A stretch of 64,000 bases of DNA from Choristoneura fumiferana (Eukaryota > Arthropoda > Insecta > Lepidoptera > Tortricidae), in NCBI RefSeq assembly GCF_025370935.1, contig NC_133497.1:359785-423784 (forward strand), read 5' to 3'. The position numbers and the translations under genes are program-made. Under the pieces are notes generated by a model. That model saw nothing but the letters and a program-made list of their open reading frames with translations, did no database searches and had not been told where the DNA came from. Of the stretch, positions 1 through 12,923 are shown in pieces. Positions within the stretch are counted from its first letter, which is position 1. Each line of letters begins with the position of its first letter.

Positions 1-29
1 ACCAGCGTTCTGAGTCCCGCCGCGCGCAG

Positions 30-722
30 CGTTCGCGCGGCTTCGGCTTCATCACGTTTCAGGAGGCCGCCTCCGTGGACAAGGTCCTCGCCGTGCCGGT
101 GCACACGCTCGACGGCAAACGCATCGACCCCAAACACGCGACCCCCAAATCGGCCCCCCGGCCCGCCAAAACCAAGAAGATATTCGTCGGCGGCGTCGGC
201 CAGGACACCTCCGCCGAAGAGGTCCGCGCCTACTTCGCCCAGTTCGGCCACGTGGAAGACGCGGTGATGCTCATGGATCAACAGACCAAGCGTCATCGCG
301 GCTTCGGGTTTGTAACTTTCCATTCCGAGGAAGCCGTCGAGCGCGTCTGCGATATACACTTCCACACGATAAAAAATAAGAAGGTCGAGTGCAAGCGTGC
401 GCAGCCGAAAGAAGCCGTCGCCGCCGCGCCGCTCGCTTTAGGCAAGCGCTTGGTCCTCCGCCCCGGGAGAGGCCTCGTCTACACCACAGCAGGTGGAGTA
501 GGAGCGGTGCCCACTGTTGGAGCCGCTCACGCGTACAGATACGCCCCGTACGCGCTGCCAACAGCTGCCACCGCGGCCACAGCCTTGGTCGCTCCCCCCC
601 AGCCGGCACCCCCTCCCACCATGCCGCAGTTCGGCGCGGCGTACTCCCTCGCCGGCGTCGACATGTCATCCTTCCAAAGCGTCGACTGGGGCGCCATGTA
701 CGGACTACCCATGTACATCTAA
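30..722 (+). CDS. Rbp6: Musashi-family RNA-binding protein, Rbp6-like, 3'-terminal coding exon (partial)
   Basis: The gene enters from the left edge. The reading frame is open from base 3, but family similarity begins at RSRGFGFITF (base 30), just after an AG at 28-29, so that is the likely splice acceptor; the preceding pyrimidine tract is poor. The exon encodes the end of RRM1 (RNP1 RGFGFITF), the linker HTLDGKRIDPKHATPK, and all of RRM2, with RNP2-like KIFVGG and RNP1-like RGFGFVTF. A Pro/Ala-rich tail follows and ends in GVDMSSFQSVDWGAMYG, a typical Musashi-type C terminus. RRM2 wording such as GQDTSAEEV and HFHTIKNKKVECK fits Drosophila Rbp6 better than Drosophila musashi as I recall them. 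Known role of the family: binds UAG-containing 3' UTRs and regulates translation. The coding DNA is GC-rich in an AT-rich setting. No intron interrupts this half of the protein. Confidence 0.87.
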   Translation, partial: RSRGFGFITFQEAASVDKVLAVPVHTLDGKRIDPKHATPKSAPRPAKTKKIFVGGVGQDTSAEEVRAYFAQFGHVEDAVMLMDQQTKRHRGFGFVTFHSEEAVERVCDIHFHTIKNKKVECKRAQPKEAVAAAPLALGKRLVLRPGRGLVYTTAGGVGAVPTVGAAHAYRYAPYALPTAATAATALVAPPQPAPPPTMPQFGAAYSLAGVDMSSFQSVDWGAMYGLPMYI

Positions 723-3700
723 ATGGTAACACGCTAAACGAGAAAAAACCCCACCCGCCTACGAGAGGTTAGGTATTTTTATTTCTTACAATAGTTCCTA
801 CGTTCAGTTCGTCTTGCCGGAGCGGCCGCAGAATCAGTATTCTTTAACTAATTAAGGTACTTACGGCTCATTTACTTAGGATTAAGGTCTTTTACTCGAC
901 AAGCAATACTTGGCCCGATGCGGGAACTATATCAAAGAATACGCATTTCGTTTTTTTTTTTAAAGTTAAGTAAGAGGATCTCAGATAATTTAGTTTGCGG
1001 ACTAATTTTCTTATGTGTTGGATTTGTAGATAGTGCACGGTTGGGCATATGATGACTTTATTTATATTTAACGAATGTATTTTGATGAATCTCATGCAGC
1101 TCTGTACATCTTTATTAGGCATATACGTCCGGCGTCCAGTGCGAACAGTCGGCCGTCCTAGAAATTTCCATCAGTATTATATTTTAGTGCCATTTTTGCA
1201 GACAAAATTGTGCCAAACTTGTAACTTTTTCCCGCCAACTGAGCGCTGTCTTTGCTATCACAATTTCTTTCTAACGGGACATCTATTTACAATTTAATCT
1301 AAAAATACAGCCAGTAGAGTAGTCGCATAGCCATATCCTTCGCTTCGAGCATCAGCCAGCGGCCCTCTGATTGGTCAATAATACCCACCTCGTGTCTCCG
1401 CCAACCACCCACGCGAAGCGCTCAGTTGTAGCCACTGCACTGCACTAGGCGCCGTTTCATCAGCTCACAAATACTCTCTCATACATATCTAACGTGTGTG
1501 AAAAGCAATCTCATTACATAGTATTATATGTATTACTTATTTACGTAGTTATATACCTACATATGTAGCCGCACTCGTTCAGCGACCATCACAAGCCTAA
1601 CATCGCTGATACGTTGTGTTAGTTTAATTCGAATTTAGTATAGTTCAAGATATGCTACTAACACCTTATCTGACAATAAGCTAAGTGTTAAGCCTGTAGT
1701 ATTGTCACGGTCGCCTGGCTTTGCCTGGATTTAGCCCCATTTTGGGCGCCACTTTATTTTTAATTCGGCTATCACTCCAAAGTCGTACTGATACTGTAAT
1801 ATTTAACTTGTTGGTTTATTCATTATTCCAAAATGGACTTTTCTCGATCTTTTTTGAAAGCTTTTGGTATGTGATTTTACCTTTTTAGGAGCTTTTTATA
1901 AAGTTTCAACAACATAACTGCACTTTTAATTGAATAGGGTTGGTCCTTTTGAGTATTATATATTTTTAAATGTTTCAAACGAATATTAGTACCACTTTGG
2001 CCGAAGCCAGCTTTAGGGCGAGACCCTTTCAAAAATACGCGCGAAATTACATTTATTTATTTAAAAAAAAATTACGTACTTATTCACGTACTTAGTATTA
2101 AAGAAATGAAGCAATACTGTAGTAAATGCAATACTGTGATGAAAAATAGTATTATTCGATTAAAAGACGATAATGGTTGTGTTCGTGCAATTTCTAGTTT
2201 TAAGTGGGGGCTTGGTCTCGGAAAAAGTACTTAAAAACGGATTATTTTCACCGGGCAAAGTCGGGCGATGCTGTAAATAAGGTAATTAGTTCGCGTCTCG
2301 TACCGATATTGGTGGTACACTCGAGAACGATCTTACTCAAGTAGGCTAAGGACTGACTTGAGTGCGATATCGGTCTTTAACTATTGATATAGCCCTGTGC
2401 GACTGTCAAAATGATTGTTAATTATATCAAGGGACCTTGGAACCAGTCATAAAAAAGTCTGCTTTCAGATCACTGCAGATAAATCGAAAGACACATTAGA
2501 ATCTTTCTCATTTTAAATTTTAAGCTGGGTATCTCTTGAATAAATGAAGACAGCACAAGGTTTTATATCAATGTTTTTTATTTCTGTCAAAACAGGTCAA
2601 TGTATGTAGAACATTTGACGCGGACTTGTATCTTATTTACCATAAAAAACGGCAAATTTTGAGGATCTGTTCCCTGCAAAAGAGATATTAGCGAAATCTA
2701 TATTGGGGGATGCTTGAAGGGCTATCGTAGAAATGAGCATACGGCTGGCAGCCCGAGTTGTGCCAAAATGAACAGAGGTTTATGAAGAAAATATTGTGCA
2801 ATGATATTGCTGGATTGGGAAAGGACGATGCCATTGGTCAATACTTTCTCGCGCGAAGCTCAGTTTTGTAAAAACCATCTCTATTTCAAATTGAGTCAAT
2901 TACTTACGCGTTCTGGTTGTAAACAAATACTAACCTAAAATTTCACTTTTTTCACTAAAATCACAATTAAACCCTAAATAAAACAAACTTCAGACGCAAA
3001 TTGGACTGATTGTGAATTTCTTGCTTTAGTTTGTTTTATTTTAGTGATATATTCTATTTTATTGGTGAAAGTTCAAATTTTAAGTTATCATTTTACTTAC
3101 AACTCGAGACATGTGAGATTAAGTTTAATCTTGTTTAGAAAAATCGCATGCTGTTGTCTCGGTAACAATTCTAGAAAGTTCCATTGCCAATTCCGTAAGC
3201 CTCTATTTTGTATAAGTTTAAAATGCTATACAAAATTGAGTTGCTGCTAATAGTTTTGCCTGGTAAATAGTCAACAGGTTATGGCTATATTTTGAAGCTT
3301 GGTACGCAGAGGTGCTCGTTAATATACCTTTCGCAGTGTAGAGACCCTTTAGATCAGATCGTAATGTTATAGATATAGATGATCGGTATAGCGCTTGAAA
3401 ACTGTTGTCTAGCTTTAATTAAAAGTGTTAAAGCACACATATTCTGGATACCGTAAAGAGTTCTGTTGTTGGTTGGTTGGGTCTACTCTAATAATTATTC
3501 GTGATAGACTTTTATATTCTTTAAAAATGATTTAATGTTTATTAACGGTTTTTAAGGAAACTAAAAGTCTATAACGAATAATTATTAGAGTAGAAACATT
3601 AACTTCTATATTAAGAAGAGTTGTATCAGACCACATTTTTAATTTTCATTCAATTTTTATGGAATACTTAATCGAGAAAAACTAATTAAATGCAACGTTG

Positions 3701-6700
3701 CCAGCTCAGCAGGTATAAACGCTCTTAAAGTCGAACCGACTGTAAAATGGTCTGTACATTTTTGTTGATGCTCGTTTAGTTTTTACCAAGTACAACAATT
3801 TTTTAGTGCTACGCTGACCATCATTACCTTTCGACCTGTTCTTCGATTTTGTCGGATTAGCGAGAGTGCATGTCGTAGCGTAGACGGCTGTAAACCTACC
3901 TGCCGAATCGGTGGCCTGATTTGTGGATTTTTTATTTATTTTGACTGGTTTTCGCAAGCTTTTTTTTTTATCTGAAAGTGGCAATGCTTATTGTATTTAA
4001 CCACTTGTGGTAGATTTTTTAAAACGTTACTGGCCAAATTGCCCCTTTGGTGCCGGGTAAAGTTATTATTTTATTAAAAGAAGATTAATGAAAGCTTGTG
4101 AAATGTCCCGAAGATTGTTTATTTTTGTTGAAGATTCCACGTTCATTTTTCTTCACAAATCAGACCTACCGAATGCTATATCACATGTATACACATACCT
4201 ATCCTTATTATTTAGCATATTCTTAGTATAATTAGGCTAGAACCTCTTGAGATTAAAAACGCGACGTTTCCTCTTGTCAAACACGTTATATTACTTCTGT
4301 GACATTGGCAGCTCTGATTCTGAATAAAATCCCATTTGAAGGTAGTTGTGGTTGTGATGTTGGTACTATGTTTGGTACTGGAGATATATTTCACTTGAGA
4401 TAGATTCTCCGCGTGTTTGCCGCGACGAAACCCCACGTCTCTCACCCAGTGACACCTTTTGTATATTAGTATTACTTTTTCCTGAAATTCTCAGTATTAG
4501 ATTGATATTATTGTGATGTCCTACACTTTTAGTAACCCTGGACCGCTTACTGTCTTGCCAAACTTAGAAGCGGTGGCCTTAGTTTTGAAATATGTACTTA
4601 ATATTTTCATATTATATATCCCCTCTGAAGCACCGCCACTCGCGGTGTTTCGGCAGGTTAACAAATTATTTATATTTTTTTCTACAACCTGTAAGTTACA
4701 CTGGTAACTGGTATGCGCCGTCGTCCGTTGCGTTTGCATTTTGTTTGGTTGACGACGGCCGGCGGCGGTAGGCTAGTAGTAGCTATTTTGTATTTAGCGA
4801 ACTTAGATTTTTGCCCGTACATAATTGTATGCGATGGAGCACTTAGAGTACTCGATGTGTCATTACATGGATAATATTAGAACAATAAAGTGTGTTTTAT
4901 TTCGCCAGCCGCTAAGCGTGGGGTAGATGTTTTGAGCTGGGTTATGGTATGTTCACATTTTCCTTCTCTATAGATAGTTTGCACGTATTTTGTTGGTAGA
5001 TTGCGTGTGACATTGCAAAAATTTTTGCCCCACGTTGGGCGCCACTTTACCTTTGAGCGTGAGTATGGGGGGTGGGGGAAGGAAGCCCAATAGTGGTAAG
5101 TGGGCGAGGCATGTGTGTAATCATAATAGTTAGTCGACGCGTCTTGTATCGCAACTAACAATACAGCTGGACCTTGTGGACAGTAGTTAAAGCATGGTTG
5201 GCATGGACTTATACGTAATCATGATGGATCTTCCAGTTCATTCACTGTCAATTTCTCATAAGGCGTTTGCCACACGTTGGTTGTGAAACGTGCTATTAAA
5301 GTATTTTTTTCAAAGATAAAGCGGTATCATTCAGGCGTTGCAACCGCGTCATGTCGGCTGGACCGCCCCAGTCACCTTTTAACTTTGAAAGAAATATTGG
5401 ATAAGTAGACACGTAGTTTAGACCGTGTAGTGACGCTTCGCTTGAGGCCTAGTCTTCCTGCAAAGGACATAATTTGCCAAAAGTACAGGCCAAATCTTAG
5501 CCAAAAACTCAATTCTTTGCTCAAATTAACTTCCTTAAATCTTTCTAACTCATCAACAACCTCATCGTATCAGAGATTCGAGTTTTGAGAGACGCCATTT
5601 TGTTTAGTTTGATTAAAATGGCGGTACCGCCAAAACGTTACGCCGGAGTAGCTTAAGGTCGAGACAATAATCTGAAGGGACGTGGCCAACAAGACGCTAT
5701 CATTTTGTAATCGCCGTTGACGAGATACATTCCTCTCTAGTCATTTTGTTAAAAAAAAAGAAAAAAATTGTTTTGCGGGGACACTCAACTGCTGAGTCTA
5801 CTCTTGCTCAACTTGTCTTGCCTAGATGTATTATAGTAGTTCGTTTGACGAGTCAGCTTGCATAGTGACGTGCCATACACAACCACAGCACGGCACAACA
5901 CGGCGCTAGTGATGTCCCGTGCTTCGCATCCAGGTACACTGGACCAATGTGAACAACATTAAATATATATTCGTATAATAAGGTTAAGATATACATGGAT
6001 TAATATACAAATTTTGGATTGGTATAATATAATGTATGTTAAACAAAAGGTTAATATTACGTTGTGTGTTTTAATGTATGGCAAATGCTAGAGTAGTGAT
6101 GTAGTGTAGCGATTTTGAAGTTTTACATACGTATAATATGGATAAGTATGACTAACCGAAAGCAATAACATATTACTATATTCACGCTGCGCGCGTTGCG
6201 GCTTGTATAGCTAGAGGAGGGCGCATAGTTCACGAGAAACCGACACGCACGAGCAGAGCACGGCAACGCGCGCTATACATGTTAGATTATTATTATACAC
6301 GAGCATACAATATAAAATATTTAAATATTTTTGTATAATAGGATCGGTGTATTCAGTAGCAAGTTGGTAATTGGTATTTAAACGTTATTCATCGTGTGAT
6401 ACATGTGCGAACACTTGTTAAAAGTGAGAGTTTGTGATTAACTTGTTTAATATTTATGGCATGCGCCGCTTCAGGCGTGCGGCCATCTTGTTTTATAGAC
6501 GCGACAAAATGGCGGCGCTAGAGTCACGGCGGACGGCTCGGTTGGATATTCTCGTTAATTCTAAATGATAAATTTAAGTATTGTGAATTGATTAAGTAGT
6601 CACTTGATATTAGCTGTTTTCTCTTGTATGGAGAGTTTATGGCCTACTTTATAAACGTAAATAAGTAACTTTAGCTTGTTTGTAAGGACGCTTCGGCTGT

Positions 6701-8541
6701 CACGTGCCGTGACTCTGGCGGGCTGCCGGCTCTGAACATTGCAAATCCATAAGCAGGCTGTATTAACATTCCTTTTTATGTATATTTTGGTCGTAATGGA
6801 GTTGCATTTTTTTATTTATGGTAGATTACCTATTTATCGATTTAATATAGTTTCTCATCTAAGATATGTTAGAAATGGGCTGTTTTTTTTTATTACATAG
6901 TATACACTGACTGCTGTAGATAAATACATTGTGCAATATGTAATCGATTTTTGTCTGTGTTTCGAGGTATCCCGTAGTGGGGCGGGTCAGTAGTTTAGTC
7001 GGCTGACAGTAGCTACTGGTCAGACCTATGGTCCCGGAGCATAGACTTCATAAATTAAAAACACTTTCTAGTCTTTAAAACGATGTGCAATTGACATGCA
7101 TTTAATATACGAGTCTATGAATTGGGAATTACTGCTGTACTACTAGCTTTTTTTGCAAATAATACCGAATGTTTTGTAAAAGTAATGTGTTAAACTTGTA
7201 GATTGGTGTATTTTTCCAGTAACGCCTTTCTTGTTCCTCTAAATATTTGATCACGATAAATCAAAAGAATGAGAATCAAAGTGATGTTGCACCGGTCAAC
7301 TTGGTATGCATTCTATTTCTTCCCTCGCACTTTAAATTTACCTGAATTATGCCATAGATTCAAAAGGGGCGTTCGATCCATAGACAATTTTAGGCAATAG
7401 TAAATGGACTACTCTAGCGTCCCCTAGCTAGCGCCCGCTGTAGTGCGCCGGCCGCGCGCCTCTTCAACGCAGTTAATGGTCATCTTCACTTAGAAGTCTT
7501 AGAAATAAATGGTAACAAACACAGCTGTTCTTTCATTTATCGCTTCGTTTTTACCTTCGATAGATACAGTAAATAGATACTGAAGTGTTTCAGTAGTTGT
7601 GGAATGAGCTTGCCCCCAGTCGGGCGCCAGTTATATAGTTCTACAGTTTTTTTGGTAGTCTAGTTTTGGAGGAGTGGACAATGCATGTCTGGCGGAGCTG
7701 TGTGCATGCGCGACGGAGGTGCCCCGGATTCGAAGATGAAGACTACGTGGTGAGGCAATACTGACCCTAAAAATGAGTAATACTGGCGTTTAGAAGTGAT
7801 ATTATTATTGGAATCTTTACGCAATCAACACAAAACATGAACATTGACGTTAACTTGGAGAATACGACTAAGTGTATAAAATCTCAATACTATTTCGTTT
7901 CTAAATCTAATCTATCATGAGATTGTATCTATCACTTCTATTCACTAATATTATTCGTTGTTTTCTTCTAATTTGATGGAAATTATGACGAGCAAAACCA
8001 AGATGCCTTCTACAATGACTGCCTTTAAAACGAAGTTATTTATTGCATTTCTTTTGCCGGCGAGTTTCCATCAAGCAAGGCATTTCAATTTTCTTCTAGC
8101 CCTAATATCGTGTAACACGAAATCAGTATTGTCGTTCACTATTCAGATACGCTGTTCATTGGCTTAGACTTTAGTACCCAATCCAAAGTGCATCCCAGTA
8201 TTTTAGAGTAGACTATAGTTTAAAATTGTTTTGGGTGCTGGGCGTTATTTAAAAGTAGTTTAGCTGAATGGTCGATTCGATTTTACGTAAATCCTACGAA
8301 ACAATGTAATGTAATGAGACTTACCTATTCGGGAGTTGCTTGTTATTTTTATAAATCTCCGTAGTAGTAGACTCTTTGTAGTTTGGATTTAGACCTAATA
8401 AAAGCATATCAACCGAGAGATACCCCTGTGAGACACAATCGAGTTGTGCCTTGTTAGTTTTCTATTTTAAAAACAAGAAAATGGTAGATTTTTCTAGAAG
8501 TAGTACCTACATGGACCAAAGACAATTAGTTTTTGAATAAA
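723..8541 (+). other. Probable long 3' UTR of the Rbp6-like gene
   Basis: There is no convincing coding sequence after the stop at 720-722. The stretch is AT-rich and, apart from one foldback repeat at 3,479-3,729, lacks the transposon fragments that crowd the DNA after 10.6 kb. AATAAA signals lie at 2539-2544, 2977-2982, 4884-4889 (followed by GTGTGTTTTATTTC, a good GU-rich downstream element), 7504-7509, 8397-8402 and 8536-8541. A PUF-type TGTAAATA site is at 2272-2279. GTAGT/TAGTAG clusters occur at 4774-4782, 8361-8370 and 8681-8690. Musashi-type genes are known for long 3' UTRs. The true end is unknown; I chose the last of a close pair of signals. Confidence 0.4.
3479..3729 (+). mobile_element. 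Foldback MITE-like repeat, copy 1 (second copy at 47387-47659)
   Basis: An inverted repeat (GTCTACTCTAATAATTATTC and its complement after a short spacer) is followed by a non-palindromic tail ending GGTATAAACGCTCTTAAA. The same arrangement, including the tail, recurs at 47,387-47,659 in PARS2 intron 7. This shows a mobile or dispersed family rather than a local hairpin. No coding capacity. Confidence 0.6.
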
Positions 8542-10663
8542 CGATATTTTTTGTATCTTTTATTTTCTGTTGAACAAAATGTGATCGATTTTCGTAAATG
8601 AAATTAGGAATTTTTCACATGTATTAGTGTATTTTAGAAGGTAAACAAACTGAAATTTTCAAGTACAACGTACTTCGTTTTGTAGTAGTACAAACTAATT
8701 TAAGTAATGTAATTGCATCGATTTTATGTCACTTGTTAAACTGACACGTCTTCCTAATGAATTGATAAAATTATAGACTGATGATAGTCACCCATTTTTT
8801 ATTTGTTGATTTATCCCATTTTCCTGGGATGCACTGATTTCTTTATTCTACGTAATCTATGTAAGAGCACTTGTTTGGATCTGTCAGTTTTGCCGCCTTT
8901 TTGTCTATGGCAGTATAGAATCTTCTTTAAAATGTTGGTCTGAAAAAGTGCTTCGGCACCTAGCAATTTGAGGTGCATAGTATGTTTTCCAAGTAGTTGA
9001 AGTGTTCAGTAGCGTAACTCTAGTACAAGGAACAGTGCAGTGCCTCATTGTGTGACAATATCACCATGGTTCAATAGTTAGTACCTGCGTAAACGCGTAG
9101 CACTGGCATTTAATAGAATCTATGAAATTGTAACTTTTCCATGAAATTTTCTCTATGACATATTTTTGGTGACAGAAAAACTAACGACTGTTCAAAAATT
9201 CAATTACTTAATAAGCTTTTTTTGTCGCCCAAAATCTATACTTCAGTATCATCGAGAAGTCGTTTCTAAAACTTTTGACTTCTTACTAGTCATTTGTGAT
9301 AAAATATTTGTGAAATTAATTTTGTAACTAGACTAGGCATTTTTGTTTTATATCTTTTTTCTAGTTTATTGTGAGTTTCGATAAAAAAAAACCCTTTTCT
9401 CTCAACTCGCAATAAGATGAATAATTAGTGGATTTACAACCCTGACGTATCTGTATATAATCTAGATTAAAAACATTGTTATTATTAATATTTGCATTTA
9501 ATTATCATGTAGGCAACCTTGTATTTAGGGGTGATTTTAGATTATAGGCTCTCTTAAATTTGTCTTTGGAATTTAAAAAATAATAGTTTTCCAGCAATTT
9601 GATGTAGTTAAAAATCTTGGATAAAATCTTATTAGTACTGGAATGTTTTAGTTTGATGCGATTGATCTAAACCAGGAAGGTTTGCTACGTGACTTTAAGT
9701 CTTTCACTGAAGAAAAAAAATGTTGCAGTAACAACGACTATAGAACAAAACGCGCAGTAGGTACCTGCAGTATATTTTTTACCTAGTCTGTACACAAATT
9801 GATTCCTCGGCTTTTACAACGTCGACCACGACGGAATAAGTAAAAAACTTGTCATACCTACAAAATGAAAAGGATTGTTTTTTTTGTAAACACCTTGTGT
9901 TAACAATCAATTTGACTTTAATATTGCGTAGCAAGCCCTGTGGTATAGGCGATTAGTGATTGGAACGAAGTGCCCCTCGAATTTGTATTTAATAAACAGT
10001 ATAATATACCTAATCGAAATTATTCAATATTTACATCGTTAGTTGTAGCTGTAACTCTGTCGAATACATAGATTTTTTACTTCTACTTACTAACTTAAAT
10101 GCAGTTTAAATATACGACTGTGATTAAATAAAATGGCTATTACTGATCTGGCAATCTTTTTAGGCTGGCAACATTCCGAAGCGGAATTATGGAGGGAAAG
10201 CAACGAAAAGGTTGGACGCCATTTTGTTTAGTTTGCGTGATATTTTTCGTGCTAAAATTTGGAGTGCTTTTATCATTTGCGTCAAGCGATTCGACGTTAC
10301 GTCACAGTAAGTTGGGTGTGGTTAACATCGGGTTTTAAGTGCCTTCTCCATAAAGAGAAAAGATCTAGTATTAATGGAGTAAACAAGCACTTCAAAGTTT
10401 TAGACACGAGTAGCGTGGCAGTTTATCAATAAGCGATCACTGAAGAGATTAAATCCATATTGGTCACATATCTTGGTACTGAAATAGGTAAGTACAGTCG
10501 AGTGCAAAGATATCGCCATTGCAAAGTTACAAAAATATGTAACAGACTAAAAGCGGTAGGAATAAAAAAGCAATAAAAACTGTCAAGACTGTCTCAGTAC
10601 TTCTCAAAGTGAACAACAGCTCAGCGTAGGACGTCCACCAACGAGACCGACGGATGCCCAGAG
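8542..10663. other. AT-rich DNA without recognisable gene
   Basis: No coding exon, RNA gene or clear repeat is visible. One more AATAAA lies at 9991-9996, so the Rbp6 3' UTR could extend into this stretch. At 10,620-10,650 there is a short match to the 36.5-kb segment (GTAGGACGTCCACCAACGA), wording seen near the C terminus of RTE-type reverse transcriptases (GRPPT on one strand), so it is probably a LINE crumb. Confidence 0.4.
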
Positions 10664-10779
10664 GCGCTACTACGAAACTCGCAAATCGAGTTCGTATCGT
10701 ACCGTTCCTTTCACTCGCGTATTTAATGACATAAACGTCAGCAGGATGGCAATATGAAGTTCGAGTTTTGCACTTCGTG
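10664..10779. repeat. Foldback element FB1, diverged copy
   Basis: GCTACTACGAAACTCG on the left is answered by a diverged complementary arm. It belongs to a palindromic family of about 115-130 bp also seen at 12808, 14028, 19121 and 48887, with fragments at 17277 and 55603. This copy is the most decayed at its right end. Confidence 0.55.
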
Positions 10780-11189
10780 GTATAGGGCCTGGTTAAAGTC
10801 GCGGGTTCTCTGTGGATGCAGGCCGCTGCCAACCGAAGCACTAGGTCTATCTATGGGGGTAATAGTACCTTTCACTGTACAAAAGTGACGTTTAGGCATA
10901 AGAATCGTGTACGTTCTCTGTCTATCGCATAACTCGTGACTCGACGCGTTGAGTCGCACTGAATCGCCTCAACGTTGAGGCCCGGTATACTTGTAGCTAA
11001 TGGCCTAGTGACACCCCCTGCTAAGCCTTATGTCTAACAGTGGTCGTCCTAACTTGATAGGTTACAGCTGAAAAACAAACTTGTAGGTTACCCGAATTTA
11101 ACCATACTAACGTGATACAGCGCCGTAGGTTCACTTGACTTGCAATAGCAGTAGAACGACTCTGTAGGTAATCCATTCCATTGTTGATA

Positions 11190-11984
11190 CTTACCCTTTA
11201 CCAGGCGAAGGGATATATTTCTCCCACATCTTATATCGGTTACCGTAGTCAGGTTTTAACTCCAAACCTCCTACAAAATATTTTGTCAATCCCTGAAAAT
11301 AGTATTTTATGATCTTCATTCACAACACGCTTCTAAATCGCGTAATATATCTTTGGCAGCCGTTTAATTCACTTGAACTCTTAATTTCAGTAAACTACGG
11401 AGAAATTCGAACACTTTCCTTAATTTTTATGAAACAGAAGTACATAGGTCGAACAATTTTTTGATTTTGTAGATTTTGAGTGTTGAAAGGTAATGTAATC
11501 GTAAACATTGCTAAATATTCATGCATTATTGTGTACCTATGACCAGAATTAGGATGTGAGTTGACATTATCCCATGGCCTTATTAGAGTTTAACTATGCG
11601 GGAGCTATTCTTCCCATGGCCCGGTAATTGGATTCAAATATACCTACATTATTGGATTTTGACGCGTGCCGCGAATGAAGATCATAAAATAATGTTTCCA
11701 GTGATTGATATAATGTTTCGTAGTAGATTTGGAGTTAAACCTTGACTATTATAAGATGTGGGAGGAATATATCCCTTCGCCTGATCAAGAATATATAATA
11801 AGACAAAATCGAGTATGACAGTTAAATACTTAGACAGGCGATGGGATAACCGTAACCCACATTTTTATTTCTGGTTTAAAGGAACATCTCCGACTTTCGT
11901 AAATACATTTTTGCAAACGGTTGTAACAGTATCTAAAGTACGTATGAAGACACGCTAGCTCTTAGGGGCCTGGTAAAGGGTTAA
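11190..11984. repeat. Large imperfect foldback (about 0.8 kb)
   Basis: CCAGGCGAAGGGATATATTT followed by CTCCCACATCTTATA at about 11,201-11,235 has its complement at about 11,750-11,784. The pairing continues inward over about 150 bp on each side (for example ATGATCTTCATTC against GAATGAAGATCAT). An outer pair, TTACCCTTTACCAGG, is answered by CCTGGTAAAGGGTTAA near 11,969-11,984. Probably a nested or chimeric foldback transposon. No coding capacity. Confidence 0.55.
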
Positions 11985-12019
11985 AAGAGTCCCCAGTACG
12001 ATCGCGTCCCTATACAAAC

Positions 12020-12311
12020 GTAGTTTCGTTCTAATTTACAAGCAGCGCTATAGATCAAAACGCAACTTAGCAGCTATAATGGGAGCAGCCATTACGATGC
12101 TCTTAGGTTTGGTTAAAATAAAATGTAACGGAAAAAACAATAACAAATTTCCATTTGTCATAACTACAGAACTTAAAATTAATGTGATTTTATTTTGTTA
12201 CATTGAATATGAACGAAAACGAATTATAAACATCAAAATAGCTACTCCCATTAATAGTCGCAAAGTTTTATTTTGTTTTCGTGTGTTGTTTGTAATTTAG
12301 AACGAAACTAC
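12020..12311. mobile_element. MITE with 22-bp terminal inverted repeats
   Basis: GTAGTTTCGTTCTAA starts the element and its complement ends it; the 22-bp termini differ at one base. The 292-bp interior has no conserved coding sequence. The small open frame inside is AT-rich and not protein-like. The target duplication is not clear. Confidence 0.6.
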
Positions 12312-12569
12312 TTTTGAATGAAAATGCGATCAGCGGAGAGCGTGGGTACTGGCATGTAATGACGACTCTTAATTGACAATCCAATTTAAAAAAAGTGATA
12401 CTTCGGCTAGGTATTTACCTATTTTCGGGGTAACTTTTGAGGCTTTGAGATTCAATTTATCGTTACCTAACGAATTTTCTGTTCTACGCTAGCAACGAAG
12501 CAGCGCAGACTCTAGTCCTTGATCAAATCAAAGTACAGCTAGATCTACAAGGCGCGATCATATTTTTTT

Positions 12570-12807
12570 GCATTGGATAGTGGTGCCTCTACAGCGTATC
12601 AAAAATACAAACTGAGACGTGGATGCACAGAAAAACCAGAAAAAGAGACCAGCGCTGAGAATCGATCCCAGGTCCTAAGCGTTCCGTGCTGCGTGCCATA
12701 CCCCCTACACTACCACTGGACAGGAGTACAGACACGAATTTCTCTTATGCACACATATCACAGGTTGCTTTTTTTCCTCTAAAGCGTTCCTCTTACTCTA
12801 CTCCAGC
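12570..12807 (-). mobile_element. tRNA-derived SINE, family 2 (copy a)
   Basis: Read on the - strand it carries a tRNA-like head (AGTGTAG then GGGATCGATTC, degenerate A and B boxes) followed by a body ending in a GTATTTT-rich tail and CACTATCCAATGC. It is the same element as 17,036-17,276 and 60,160-60,352. It abuts an FB1 foldback with no spacer. Confidence 0.65.
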
Positions 12808-12923
12808 GGGGCTACTACTAAATTCGAAAATCGAAGTTCGTGTCGTTCCGTCCCTCTGACGCTTATTTAATACGAGAGTGAGAGGGACGGTACGATACGA
12901 ACTTCGAATTTCGAAGTAGGCCC
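12808..12923. repeat. Foldback element FB1
   Basis: The left arm GGGCTACTACTAAATTCGAA is complemented by the right arm ending TCGAAGTAGGCCC. The centre is TTATTTAATACGAGAG. Nearly complete copy. Confidence 0.7.

Noticed and set aside
10527..10959. Overlapping ORFs near 10.5-11.0 kb
   Set aside because: They run through the FB1 foldback and a LINE crumb, and show no protein-like composition.
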